13,038 bases of DNA, from contig JAQCTH010000087.1 of the NCBI GenBank assembly GCA_027686065.1, positions 1-13,038 of the forward strand. The letters are read 5' to 3'. Below are positions 1 to 6,534 of the stretch, one piece after another. This stretch comes from Clostridiaceae bacterium AF10-41 (GTDB taxonomy: Bacteria; Bacillota; Clostridia; Clostridiales; Clostridiaceae). The notes below the pieces were generated by a model, which was not told where the DNA came from, did no database searches, and was given only the letters and a program-made list of their open reading frames with translations. The position numbers were made by a program, and so were the translations under genes. Numbering within the stretch: the first letter of the stretch is position 1; each line of letters opens with the position of its first letter.

Positions 1-2250
1 ATAATTATCCTTTATAAAATAAATAGCTACTACTGGTATAATACTAAATAAAGCTCCTCTTAAAATATTCTTTTTATTTTTATATTGAGAAGTTCCATAA
101 AGCATATTTATAAGTATTAAAGGAGAAAGAAGTAAGAAATTCATTAATATTATAAAATATTCCTCTATAAAAGCTCCATTTGTTAAAAGATATTTAAAAT
201 TCATTAATACAATTTCTGATAATACTACGTATAAATATGTATTTATTCCTCTTTTTAATCCTTCTTCAACTTCAGAGTACTTTTCTCTTAATTTAAAATA
301 AGCTTTTATACTACTTATGTTAGTGTATACATCTCCTATTTTCTTTAGAAGCATAGATAATTTACCTTTTACAAAACCAATTTGAGCTAAACTAATAAGT
401 GAAATATCTCCAAGGGTTTCTCCTTCAACTGAGAATTTATATCCATCATTATAATATAAAGATATAATCTTATTCTTCTGTTCTGGATTAAGATTGCAAA
501 AAATTCTTGTTTTTGATACTACCTTAAGCATTTCTTTCTCACCTAATGTATCTAGTTCATTACCTTCTGTAATTTGCTCTAGTGATGATATAAGACCTAA
601 TCTTTTACCTAATAATTCTGAGGAAATTTTGTTACCTTCAGTAAATATAATTGGTAAAACTCCATTATCCATGACTTTCTCAATATCATCCACAATATCA
701 TCAATTAAGGGATTTTCTAAGGCTATAAGACCAACAAAAACTAAATTACTTTCTATATTTTCATGTTCTGAAGGTTGATAATTAAAACTCCTATATGCAA
801 AGGCTTCTGTTAAAAGTCCTTCTTTTGAAAATTCTAAATTAGCTAATCGTATTTTCATTATGTCTTGTGAATATATTTCTCTCTCTATTCCATTTATAAG
901 AATATGCGTACAACAATTAAGTACTGATTCTAAATCGCCTCTACTATTTGCTCTATATCCTTTTCTACTTTTATTTATAGTAGTTACCATATTTTTTTTA
1001 TTATCTCTAGAAAGCTCAAGTTTTCTTTTATTATCATTTTCTAGCTTGCCCTTAAAAATAGAATTTTCTACTCCAAATTTTACATAAGCAACTTCATACA
1101 TATCTCCCTTTGACCAATTATTATCATTATTATATTTGGCATTATTACAAAGTATTGATATATCAAGAAGCCTTTTTATATTTATATCTATTGCTTCTAT
1201 TGAATTAGATTGATATACTTGTTCATTAGTATATAATTTATCCAAATATAACTCTTTTTTTGTTATAGTTCCTAATTTATCTAAAAAAAGTATTTTTACA
1301 TCATTAATTAAATTTAAAGCAGAGAAATTAATTAGATCTATTTCATCTTCTTCTAGCATTTTTCTTTTTATATTTTTGCTATAATATAATATTATAAATG
1401 GTATAAATATGCATATTATTGCAAATACCCCTTGAGCAAATATTGCTTTCTTATATGCTAATTTCCCAGGAAATATAGATACTAAAATAGCTTGTACAAG
1501 CATTAAGCATAATCCTATATTGAATATAATCTTTTCTATATTTTTTATAGCTATATCTTTTTTATCCTTGGATTTATTCATTATTTTTATTAATTTTCCT
1601 AATTGAGTGTTATTTCCAACTTCTACAACAATGCCTTTTCCTGAACCTTCTTTTACTATTGACCCCCTAAAAAGCATATTATTAATTTCTCCAATTGAAG
1701 ATACTTCATTATCTATCTTCATTGAATACTTATCTTTTAAAAATCTATCTCCAGTCACACTTCTTTCATCAACCTTTAAGTTTTCACTTTCTATAATTCT
1801 AATATCCGCTGCTATTAAAGATTTTTTTCTAAAGTATACTATATCTCCCTTTACTAATTCCTCAGCTTCTATTAACCTTTCTATTCCTTCTCTCAAAACT
1901 AATACTTGAGATACATTAAGATTTTGTAAAATTTCTAATTCTTTTTCTTTCGATATTTCATGATATAATTTACTTCCTAAATTTAATATCAATAAAAATA
2001 TTGTTACTATACCAACTATATTAAATTTGTTGACTAAAAAAAATATTATAATTACTAAAAATATATATACATATTTTTGTTTTAAAACATCTAAAATTAA
2101 CTTCAATATACCTTTTGAATAAGGAAGTTGTATTTTATTGTCACCAGCTTCTTTTCTTATATTGCAATCATATTCATAAAGTCCTTTGTTTATATTACTT
2201 CCTAATGAATCTACGACTTTCATCCAGCTATTACTATAATAACTTTTCAT
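1..2250 (-). CDS. Degenerate P-type (E1-E2) cation-transport ATPase homologue, C-terminus cut by window edge
   Basis: The frame is open for 750 codons from ATG 2250 to base 1, with no stop in any codon I checked. An excellent ribosome site (GGAGGAGG) lies 3-4 bases upstream. The architecture is that of a type II P-type ATPase: N-terminal cytosolic stretch, M1/M2 (about 59-92), A domain (about 110-225), M3/M4 (241-260, 271-290), P and N domains (about 320-630), M5 (about 671-690), M6 (about 698-716), and the start of M7. M8-M10 would lie outside the window. Motifs align but are altered: TGES is TGDR (166-169), DKTGT is DKLGT (324-328, Asp324 kept), KGAPE is RGDLE (437-441), DPPR is ENPL (512-515), TGD is TEG (537-539), and GDGVND is GETLGD (610-615). 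M4 PEGLP becomes PFIIL from Pro284. Family residues that survive include GDMYE (382-386) and NPEQK (588-592). I infer an expressed pseudoenzyme, because frame and fold are preserved. Its substrate and role are unknown. Confidence 0.88.
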   Translation of the reverse strand, partial: MKSYYSNSWMKVVDSLGSNINKGLYEYDCNIRKEAGDNKIQLPYSKGILKLILDVLKQKYVYIFLVIIIFFLVNKFNIVGIVTIFLLILNLGSKLYHEISKEKELEILQNLNVSQVLVLREGIERLIEAEELVKGDIVYFRKKSLIAADIRIIESENLKVDERSVTGDRFLKDKYSMKIDNEVSSIGEINNMLFRGSIVKEGSGKGIVVEVGNNTQLGKLIKIMNKSKDKKDIAIKNIEKIIFNIGLCLMLVQAILVSIFPGKLAYKKAIFAQGVFAIICIFIPFIILYYSKNIKRKMLEEDEIDLINFSALNLINDVKILFLDKLGTITKKELYLDKLYTNEQVYQSNSIEAIDINIKRLLDISILCNNAKYNNDNNWSKGDMYEVAYVKFGVENSIFKGKLENDNKRKLELSRDNKKNMVTTINKSRKGYRANSRGDLESVLNCCTHILINGIEREIYSQDIMKIRLANLEFSKEGLLTEAFAYRSFNYQPSEHENIESNLVFVGLIALENPLIDDIVDDIEKVMDNGVLPIIFTEGNKISSELLGKRLGLISSLEQITEGNELDTLGEKEMLKVVSKTRIFCNLNPEQKNKIISLYYNDGYKFSVEGETLGDISLISLAQIGFVKGKLSMLLKKIGDVYTNISSIKAYFKLREKYSEVEEGLKRGINTYLYVVLSEIVLMNFKYLLTNGAFIEEYFIILMNFLLLSPLILINMLYGTSQYKNKKNILRGALFSIIPVVAIYFIKDNY

Positions 2251-2310
2251 TTTCCTCCTCCTACCTTTAAAATTCGCCAGCTATTTCTATTATTTTTGTC
2301 TTTTATTTTA

Positions 2311-2340
2311 ATTATATCATTTTTTATATTTAAATGGAAA
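2311..2340 (-). promoter_or_regulatory. Putative sigma-A-type promoter of the P-type ATPase homologue
   Basis: On the minus strand, TTTCCA (2335-2340) is followed after 18 bases by a perfect TATAAT (2311-2316). A TG one base upstream makes an extended -10 (TGATATAAT). It lies about 60 bases upstream of the ATG and just downstream of the spoVA terminator. This suggests the ATPase-like gene is transcribed separately and by the vegetative polymerase. The -35 is only a partial match, and AT-rich DNA gives chance -10 hits. Confidence 0.5.
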
Positions 2341-2349
2341 ACTCAAATA

Positions 2350-2377
2350 GCCTAACACTTATTATAAGTTGTTAGGC
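2350..2377 (-). terminator. Intrinsic terminator after spoVAE
   Basis: GCCTAACA (2350-2357) pairs with TGTTAGGC (2370-2377). The stem continues as CTTA/TAAG after one bulged T, around a tiny loop. It starts about 45 bases beyond the spoVAE stop. On the minus strand it is preceded by a run of A and followed by a moderately T-rich tail (TATTTGAGTTTT). The plus-strand tail is more T-rich, so it may work in both directions. Confidence 0.75.
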
Positions 2378-2420
2378 CATTTTTTTAAAGTATTAATTTG
2401 TAATATTTTCTATAAAATTA

Positions 2421-2777
2421 TTAAGATTTCGTTTTTGGGTTAAAGATTAGAGCCATTAAATACCCAAAAAATATAGCTGCAGTAATACCTGCTGCTGTTC
2501 CCTTTATTCCTCCTATAAATGCTCCTAGTAATCCTTGTTCATCAACAGCTTTCATTGCTCCCTTTGCAAGAGAATTACCAAAGCCAGGTAAAGGTACAGT
2601 AGCCCCAGCACCTCCTATTTCTACTAACTTATCATATATACCGAAAGAGCCTAAAATAGCTCCTATTGTTACAAAAATTACTAATATCCTTGCTGGTGTT
2701 AATTTGGTTGTGTCCATTAGTATTTGTCCTATTACACATATTATTCCACCAACTATAAAGGCATATAAATATTCCAT
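2421..2777 (-). CDS. spoVAE: Stage V sporulation protein AE (SpoVAEb type)
   Basis: This is a 118-residue hydrophobic membrane protein of the SpoVAC/SpoVAEb family. In spore-formers it belongs to the SpoVA complex of the forespore inner membrane, which imports dipicolinic acid during sporulation and releases it at germination. Predicted membrane segments lie at about 4-21, 31-48 and 86-113. The family signature GIYDKL...GGAGATVPLPGFGNS runs from 46 to 69. The same signature in SpoVAC, two genes upstream, shows the two are paralogues. The ATG has a strong AAAGGAGG site 6 bases upstream. It follows spoVAD by 15 bases and ends the operon before a terminator. Its 118 residues match the SpoVAEb branch; I see no separate SpoVAEa gene. 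Confidence 0.95.
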   Translation of the reverse strand: MEYLYAFIVGGIICVIGQILMDTTKLTPARILVIFVTIGAILGSFGIYDKLVEIGGAGATVPLPGFGNSLAKGAMKAVDEQGLLGAFIGGIKGTAAGITAAIFFGYLMALIFNPKTKS

Positions 2778-2792
2778 AATAACCTCCTTTTT

Positions 2793-3827
2793 CTATTTTT
2801 CATTAAACTCTATTGCTACTGCATGAGCAATTCCTGGTATACTTTCTCCTTGTAAAGAGGAAGTTGTACTCATTAATGCTCCTGTAGAAACTAATAATAA
2901 ATTCTTTATTTCTTTCCTCATTAATTTTTTATAAAAATATCCTGAAGATACTACTGCAGAACATCCACATCCACTTCCACCTGAATCTGTTTTTTGAACT
3001 GCATCATCAAATATTATGTCACCACAGTCCACATAATTTTCTCTTATATCATATCCATATTCTAATAATAACTTACAAGTAATTTCTTTTCCTACTTTAC
3101 CTAAGTCTCCAGTTGCAATGACATCATAAAACTTAGGATCTCTTCCTGTATCTTTAAAATGACTTGCTATAGTATCTACAGCTGCTGGAGCCATGGCTGC
3201 TCCCATATTGTTAGGATCCTTTATTCCATAATCCTTTACTATTCCTGTGGTTATATATGTTACTTCTGGAAAATTCCCATCTTTACCTAATACCATTGCA
3301 CCTGATCCTGTTACTGTCCATTGTGCTAAAGGGCTTCGTTGAGAACCGTATTCTAATGGAAACCTAAATTGTCTTTCTGCTGAACTAAAATGTGAAGATG
3401 TTGATGCTATAACATAATTAGCATAGCCTCCATCCATCATCATGGATGCTATACTTAAAGATTCTGACATAGTTGAGCAAGCTCCATATAATCCAAAGAA
3501 CGGAATGTTAAGTTTTCTTGCTGCAAAAGATGATGATGTTATTTGGTTTAGCAGATCTCCTGCAAATAAATAATCAATATCTTCTTCTTTCAAATCAGCC
3601 CTATTCATAGCTGCTGTAATTGCTGTATACATCATTTCACTTTCTGCTTTTTCATAACTTTCTTTTCCATACATATCATCATTTAATATTTCATCAAAGT
3701 AACTACTTAAAGGTCCCTCTCCTTCTTTAGGACCAACAATAGAATAAGTTGCTATTATTTTGGGAGGGTTTTCAAGTTTTACTGTTTGCTTTCCTAACCT
3801 TTTTATCTTTAATTCATTATTACTCAT
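2793..3827 (-). CDS. spoVAD: Stage V sporulation protein AD, dipicolinic-acid-binding thiolase-fold protein
   Basis: This 344-residue soluble protein is close to the usual family length (about 338). The fold is that of thiolase/ketoacyl synthases, but the established role of SpoVAD is to bind dipicolinic acid, not to condense acyl chains. Visible family features are the GLYGACSTMSES segment (112-123, Cys117 at the old active-site nucleophile position), VTGSGAMVLG (172-181), ATGDLGKVG (238-246) and a Cys- and Gly-rich GSGCGCS (284-290). There are no membrane segments, so it should be a peripheral partner of SpoVAC and SpoVAE on the forespore inner membrane. The ATG is preceded by AAAGGTG at 7 bases. 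It lies 15 bases after spoVAC and 15 before spoVAE, consistent with one operon. Confidence 0.97.
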   Translation of the reverse strand: MSNNELKIKRLGKQTVKLENPPKIIATYSIVGPKEGEGPLSSYFDEILNDDMYGKESYEKAESEMMYTAITAAMNRADLKEEDIDYLFAGDLLNQITSSSFAARKLNIPFFGLYGACSTMSESLSIASMMMDGGYANYVIASTSSHFSSAERQFRFPLEYGSQRSPLAQWTVTGSGAMVLGKDGNFPEVTYITTGIVKDYGIKDPNNMGAAMAPAAVDTIASHFKDTGRDPKFYDVIATGDLGKVGKEITCKLLLEYGYDIRENYVDCGDIIFDDAVQKTDSGGSGCGCSAVVSSGYFYKKLMRKEIKNLLLVSTGALMSTTSSLQGESIPGIAHAVAIEFNEK

Positions 3828-3842
3828 ATTTATTCACCTTTC

Positions 3843-4313
3843 TTATGTTAATAGTTGAATAAAGTAATAAACAATACCTATTATTACTGAACTACCTATA
3901 CCATAAACTAGCACTGGTCCTGCTATAGTAAACATCTTCGCCGCCACGCCAAATACAAATCCTTCTTTTTTAAACTCTATAGCTGGTGCAACAATTGCAT
4001 TGGAAAAGCCTGTAATTGGCACTACGGTTCCTGCTCCTCCAAATGAGGCAATTCTATCATATATACCTACACCAGTTAATAAAGCTCCTAAAAATATCAT
4101 TATTATTGGTACTAACATCTTAACTTCTTCTTCTGTAAAATTATATTTAATTAGAAGGTTTTGAAATATTTGACCAATAGTACAAATAGCTCCTCCTACT
4201 AAAAAGGCTCTTGTACAATTTCTAACTATTTTAGGTTTTATAGTAGCTTCATTAGTAATAGTTTGAAATTTATTAACTATCTGCTGTTCATTTGGCACCT
4301 TCTTTTTAGCCAT
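3843..4313 (-). CDS. spoVAC: Stage V sporulation protein AC, SpoVA membrane channel component
   Basis: This 156-residue protein has a charged N-terminus (about 1-32), then membrane segments at about 35-54, 66-86 and 128-153. The family signature GIYDRI...GGAGTVVPITGFSNA spans 83-106. The B. subtilis protein has been described as a mechanosensitive channel, and the SpoVA set moves dipicolinic acid across the forespore inner membrane. The start is set by AAAGGAG seven bases before the ATG. It is the first gene of a three-gene operon (C, D, E). The spoVAA, AB, EA and AF genes of Bacillus are absent here, as is typical of clostridia. In B. subtilis, forespore sigma-G drives this operon; I could not find a clean sigma-G promoter upstream. 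Confidence 0.95.
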   Translation of the reverse strand: MAKKKVPNEQQIVNKFQTITNEATIKPKIVRNCTRAFLVGGAICTIGQIFQNLLIKYNFTEEEVKMLVPIIMIFLGALLTGVGIYDRIASFGGAGTVVPITGFSNAIVAPAIEFKKEGFVFGVAAKMFTIAGPVLVYGIGSSVIIGIVYYFIQLLT

Positions 4314-4347
4314 AGTGATTCTCCTTTCTAAATTTGTATAATTATAT

Positions 4348-4380
4348 TATTCCAATTCTTATAATTATAACTCTGGAATA
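4348..4380. promoter_or_regulatory. Dyad-symmetric site upstream of spoVAC, possible operator
   Basis: TATTCCA (4348-4354) and TGGAATA (4374-4380) form a 7-bp inverted repeat. It is almost centred on a perfect 12-bp palindrome, TTATAATTATAA (4359-4370). The structure sits 35-67 bases upstream of the spoVAC start, in the expected promoter and leader region. There is no T-tract, so a terminator is unlikely. A protein-binding site or a leader hairpin is possible. AT-rich palindromes arise easily by chance, but the outer arms contain C and G. Confidence 0.35.
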
Positions 4381-4487
4381 TATTTCAATTTAGAGTTTAT
4401 ATATGTAAGATTTTTTTATTACGTTGCCTTTATTTAGATTAATTAAAATTTATTTTTACATAAATCTTTTTCTAAATTTCTCATAAA

Positions 4488-4520
4488 AAAAATCTTTTGA
4501 TTCTACCTCAAAAGATTTTT
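4488..4520 (-). terminator. Strong intrinsic terminator after sigF
   Basis: A perfect 13-bp inverted repeat (4488-4500 with 4508-4520) encloses a 7-base loop. On the minus strand the second arm runs into a continuous T-tract. It begins about 50 bases after the sigF stop and separates the spoIIA operon from spoVA. The early sigma-F regulator genes and the late dipicolinate genes are therefore probably transcribed independently. Confidence 0.85.
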
Positions 4521-4571
4521 AATACACACTATTCATTTCTTTTTCCTTCTAATTATCTTTAGTATTTTTCT

Positions 4572-5327
4572 TTATTCCTGTAATTTTTGTTTCATTAAAA
4601 CCAATACCTTTTTTTCTATTCTAGATACTTGAACTTGGCTTATACCAAGCATCTTAGCAACTTGTACTTGAGTCTTATCTTTGAAATATCTAAGCATTAT
4701 TATTTGTCTTGCTTTGCTATCAAGACTTCTTAATGCTTCTTTTAATGCAATTCTATTTATCATTTCACTGTCATCTTGGCCTTTTTCACTTAGTTTGTCT
4801 ATAAGCAATACTGGTGCTCCATCATCTTGATGAATAGTATCATATAGATATTGCATACTGGCTGAAGATTCAATAGCAAATAATATTTCTTCTTTATCTA
4901 TACCAGAAAACTCTGATAATTCTTCAATAGTAGGATCTCTATCTAGCTTTTTAGTTAGTTGTTCTTTATCAAAATGTAATTTTCTAGCTAAAGTTTTTAC
5001 ATTTCTACTAACTTTAATTATACCATCATCTCTTATAAATCTCTTTATCTCTCCTATTATCATAGGAACTGCATAAGTAGAAAACTTAACATTAAAACTA
5101 TCATCAAAATTATTTATAGCTTTGACTAATCCTATTGACCCTATTTGAAAGATATCTTCATAATCATATCCTCTATTAAGAAACTTTTTGCTAATGGATG
5201 ATACAAGAGGTAAATTCATTTCAATTACTTTATTCATAGCATCTTGATTACCTGCTTTAGCCAGAGGTATTAATTGTGAATTTTCTTCATAATTATAGGC
5301 CTCTCTTCTTACACTTCCATTTTCCAT
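4572..5327 (-). CDS. sigF: RNA polymerase sporulation sigma factor SigF (sigma-F)
   Basis: This is a 251-residue sigma-70 family factor of the SigF/SigB/SigG group, and the first forespore-specific sigma. Core-binding region 2.2 is seen at DIFQIGSIGLVKAINNFD (58-75). The near-invariant region 2.3-2.4 KFSTYAVPMIIGEIKRFIRDDG follows at 81-102. Region 3 is at about 110-180, and the region 4.2 helix-turn-helix spans about 219-242 (GISQVQVSR). I chose ATG 5327 because AGGTGA lies 5 bases before it. A GTG three codons earlier directly abuts the spoIIAB stop and has no site of its own. The stop/start proximity to spoIIAB suggests coupled synthesis of sigma-F with its inhibitor. Activity should be controlled by SpoIIAB binding and by the SpoIIAA phosphorylation state. 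Confidence 0.97.
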   Translation of the reverse strand: MENGSVRREAYNYEENSQLIPLAKAGNQDAMNKVIEMNLPLVSSISKKFLNRGYDYEDIFQIGSIGLVKAINNFDDSFNVKFSTYAVPMIIGEIKRFIRDDGIIKVSRNVKTLARKLHFDKEQLTKKLDRDPTIEELSEFSGIDKEEILFAIESSASMQYLYDTIHQDDGAPVLLIDKLSEKGQDDSEMINRIALKEALRSLDSKARQIIMLRYFKDKTQVQVAKMLGISQVQVSRIEKKVLVLMKQKLQE

Positions 5328-5336
5328 ATACTTCAC

Positions 5337-5768
5337 CTAACTTACTGTGTTGAATTTCTTCTTCATTACAACTTTAGTTCCTTTACCATCTTCACTTTTT
5401 ACTTCTAAGCTGTCCATAAATGTTTCCATTACTGTAAAACCCATTCCTGACCTTTCTAGCTCTGGTTTTGAAGTGTATAATGGTTCCATCGCTTGTTCTA
5501 CATCTTTTATTCCCTTACCGGAATCTTCAATACTTATAGTTATTTCATTACCAGTTATACTTGCCTCTATTTTGATTATACCCTCTTTTTTATTTTCATA
5601 ACCATGTATTATAGAATTTGTTACTGCTTCTGATACTGCTGTTTTTACATCTGTTAATTCTTCCACAGTTGGATCTAGTTGAGATATAAATGCAGCTACT
5701 GCAACTCTTGCAAACCCTTCATTTTGGGATTTACTCATTAATTCTATACTTATTCTATTATCCACCAT
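5337..5768 (-). CDS. spoIIAB: Anti-sigma-F factor and SpoIIAA kinase SpoIIAB
   Basis: This 143-residue GHKL-fold serine kinase holds sigma-F inactive. It is released when unphosphorylated SpoIIAA binds, and it phosphorylates SpoIIAA using ATP. The ATP site is complete: N box EAVTN with Glu47 and Asn51, then His55; G1 box DSGKGI (82-87); G2 region RSGMGF (106-111). Arg21 in SQNEGFARV aligns with the B. subtilis residue that contacts both partners. ATG 5768 is preferred, with GGGGGGA about 7 bases before it. An in-frame GTG five codons earlier overlaps the spoIIAA TAG by one base, but would place the ribosome site inside the coding region. It is the middle gene of spoIIAA-spoIIAB-sigF. Confidence 0.97.
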   Translation of the reverse strand: MVDNRISIELMSKSQNEGFARVAVAAFISQLDPTVEELTDVKTAVSEAVTNSIIHGYENKKEGIIKIEASITGNEITISIEDSGKGIKDVEQAMEPLYTSKPELERSGMGFTVMETFMDSLEVKSEDGKGTKVVMKKKFNTVS

Positions 5769-5782
5769 CTTAAATCCCCCCA

Positions 5783-6118
5783 CTAAATATTTATCATTGC
5801 TTCATCTATATTTTTATAGACATCAATGATTTTAAACATACCTGAAATTTCAAAAACTTTATTTACAGTTCTATTAGCTTCTGCTACACAAAGCTTTCCC
5901 TCTCTATTTTGCATTTTCTTATATCTTCCTATAACCACACCTATTCCGGAGCTATCCATAAAAGTAACTCCACTGAAATTTAATATAACTTTTCTTATGT
6001 TATCTCTATCTATTCTATCATCTATTTTTACCCTTACTTCTTCGGCACTATGATGATCTAATTCGCCCATTAGACTAACAATAAGTTTGTCTTCTTTTTT
6101 ATCAAATTTTAGATACAT
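5783..6118 (-). CDS. spoIIAA: Anti-anti-sigma-F factor SpoIIAA
   Basis: This is a 111-residue STAS-domain protein. It binds SpoIIAB to free sigma-F and is switched off by phosphorylation on a serine. GELDHHSAE (18-26) and [15 protein letters not shown] (53-67) are diagnostic; Ser57 matches B. subtilis Ser58, the phosphorylated residue. I take ATG 6118 (protein begins MYLKFDKK) because family similarity starts there. An in-frame TTG seven codons upstream lies inside the terminal repeat of the 64-bp element and also lacks a ribosome site. Oddly, neither start has a usable Shine-Dalgarno: the perfect AAGGAGGTGG sits about 75 bases upstream at 6193-6202, beyond the element. Translation of this first operon gene may therefore be weak or unusual. 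Confidence 0.95.
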   Translation of the reverse strand: MYLKFDKKEDKLIVSLMGELDHHSAEEVRVKIDDRIDRDNIRKVILNFSGVTFMDSSGIGVVIGRYKKMQNREGKLCVAEANRTVNKVFEISGMFKIIDVYKNIDEAMINI

Positions 6119-6126
6119 ATAAACTA

Positions 6127-6190
6127 GGGACTGTCGCAAATGCGAACAAGATAAAAATTAATAATCAATTTTCACCGTGCGCCAGATCCC
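6127..6190. mobile_element. 64-bp element with imperfect terminal inverted repeats, MITE-like or IS-end relic, in the spoIIAA leader
   Basis: The left end reads GGGACTGTCGCA (6127-6138). The right end, read on the other strand, is GGGATCTGGCGCA. They match at 11 positions with one inserted base and one mismatch. The ends are G+C-rich while the middle is AT-rich (6150-6172). Such termini are typical of miniature transposon-derived elements. It lies between a perfect ribosome-binding sequence and the spoIIAA start. I see no clear target-site duplication and no other copy in the window. An alternative is a native leader hairpin controlling spoIIAA translation. Confidence 0.45.
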
Positions 6191-6202
6191 ATCCACCTCC
6201 TT
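6172..6202 (-). promoter_or_regulatory. Orphaned strong Shine-Dalgarno with six-codon mini-ORF
   Basis: AAGGAGGTGG (6193-6202, minus strand) is close to a perfect anti-16S match. It is followed at once by ATG (6190-6192) and only five more sense codons (Gly-Ser-Gly-Ala-Arg) before TGA (6172-6174). The spacing from GGAGG to ATG is short (3 bases). The site was probably the native spoIIAA ribosome site before the 64-bp segment separated them. The mini-ORF could instead act as a leader peptide, which I consider less likely. Confidence 0.5.
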
Positions 6203-6534
6203 AATAGTATTTTGTTAATTTCCTTCTTTTTCCATAATTTTAACATATTAGTTTATTCATAGTCAAATAAAATAATGACTTTCTGTAATAATTTTGATTT
6301 ATTTAGTTTAAGTAATTCAAGTATATAAAACAAATACTTGTTTTAAGTATAATTTATTTTACACTTTATGGAACTGTACTACAGAAATAATGTATAATAA
6401 GAAAATTAAGTATAATATAGCTTTAATATATAAAATGAATATCATTTATTAAATCATTATGGTATAACTTATAGAATTATTAAAAGAGGTTAATTTATGA
6501 AAAATAATAAAAAGACCTTTTAAGTTATAAAAAA
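6203..6534. other. Intergenic region upstream of spoIIA, no gene, no CG dinucleotide
   Basis: I find no convincing gene in these 332 bases on either strand; the longest start-containing frames are only a few codons. The stretch is almost pure A+T and contains no CG dinucleotide. It includes a 7-bp hairpin (6318-6324 with 6334-6340) and an 11-bp interrupted palindrome CTGTACTACAG (about 6374-6384). It must carry the spoIIA promoter, because the Lon-like gene upstream is closed by a terminator at 6535-6566. Confidence 0.7.
6237..6266 (-). promoter_or_regulatory. Candidate spoIIA operon promoter
   Basis: On the minus strand, TTGACT (6261-6266) lies 18 bases before TAAAAT (6237-6242), each 5 of 6 against the sigma-A consensus. 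This would start transcription about 25-30 bases before the AAGGAGG site. In B. subtilis this operon uses sigma-H with Spo0A. A GAAT (sigma-H -10 core) does occur at 6254-6257, but no matching AGGA element lies at the right distance upstream. The sigma factor is therefore undecided. Confidence 0.4.

Noticed and set aside
494..1909. Three plus-strand open frames of 75-100 codons (494-778, 860-1087, 1607-1909).
   Set aside because: They lie antisense inside the ATPase-like coding region, have Ser/Leu/Ile/Phe-rich compositions typical of reversed AT-rich genes, and show no recognisable domain.
4359..4370. TTATAATTATAA as a Fur or PerR box.
   Set aside because: It lacks the central base and full 7-1-7 arms of those boxes, and neither regulator is expected for spoVA.
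4381..4440. CATATATA upstream of spoVAC as a sigma-G -10 element.
   Set aside because: It fits CATAnTA poorly, and no GnATA-like -35 lies 17-18 bases upstream.
5347..6053. Plus-strand open frames opposite spoIIAB (5347-5601) and spoIIAA (5826-6053).
   Set aside because: They are antisense shadows of strongly conserved genes, without a ribosome site or family resemblance.
6204..6232. GAAGGAAAT before spoIIAA as a sigma-H -35.
   Set aside because: The -35 match is perfect, but no GAAT -10 follows at the needed distance, and the start would fall within the ribosome site region.
6476..6513. Plus-strand ATG after AGAGGTT starting an eight-codon frame near 6497.
   Set aside because: It is too short, with no family resemblance and no plus-strand promoter; treated as chance in AT-rich DNA.
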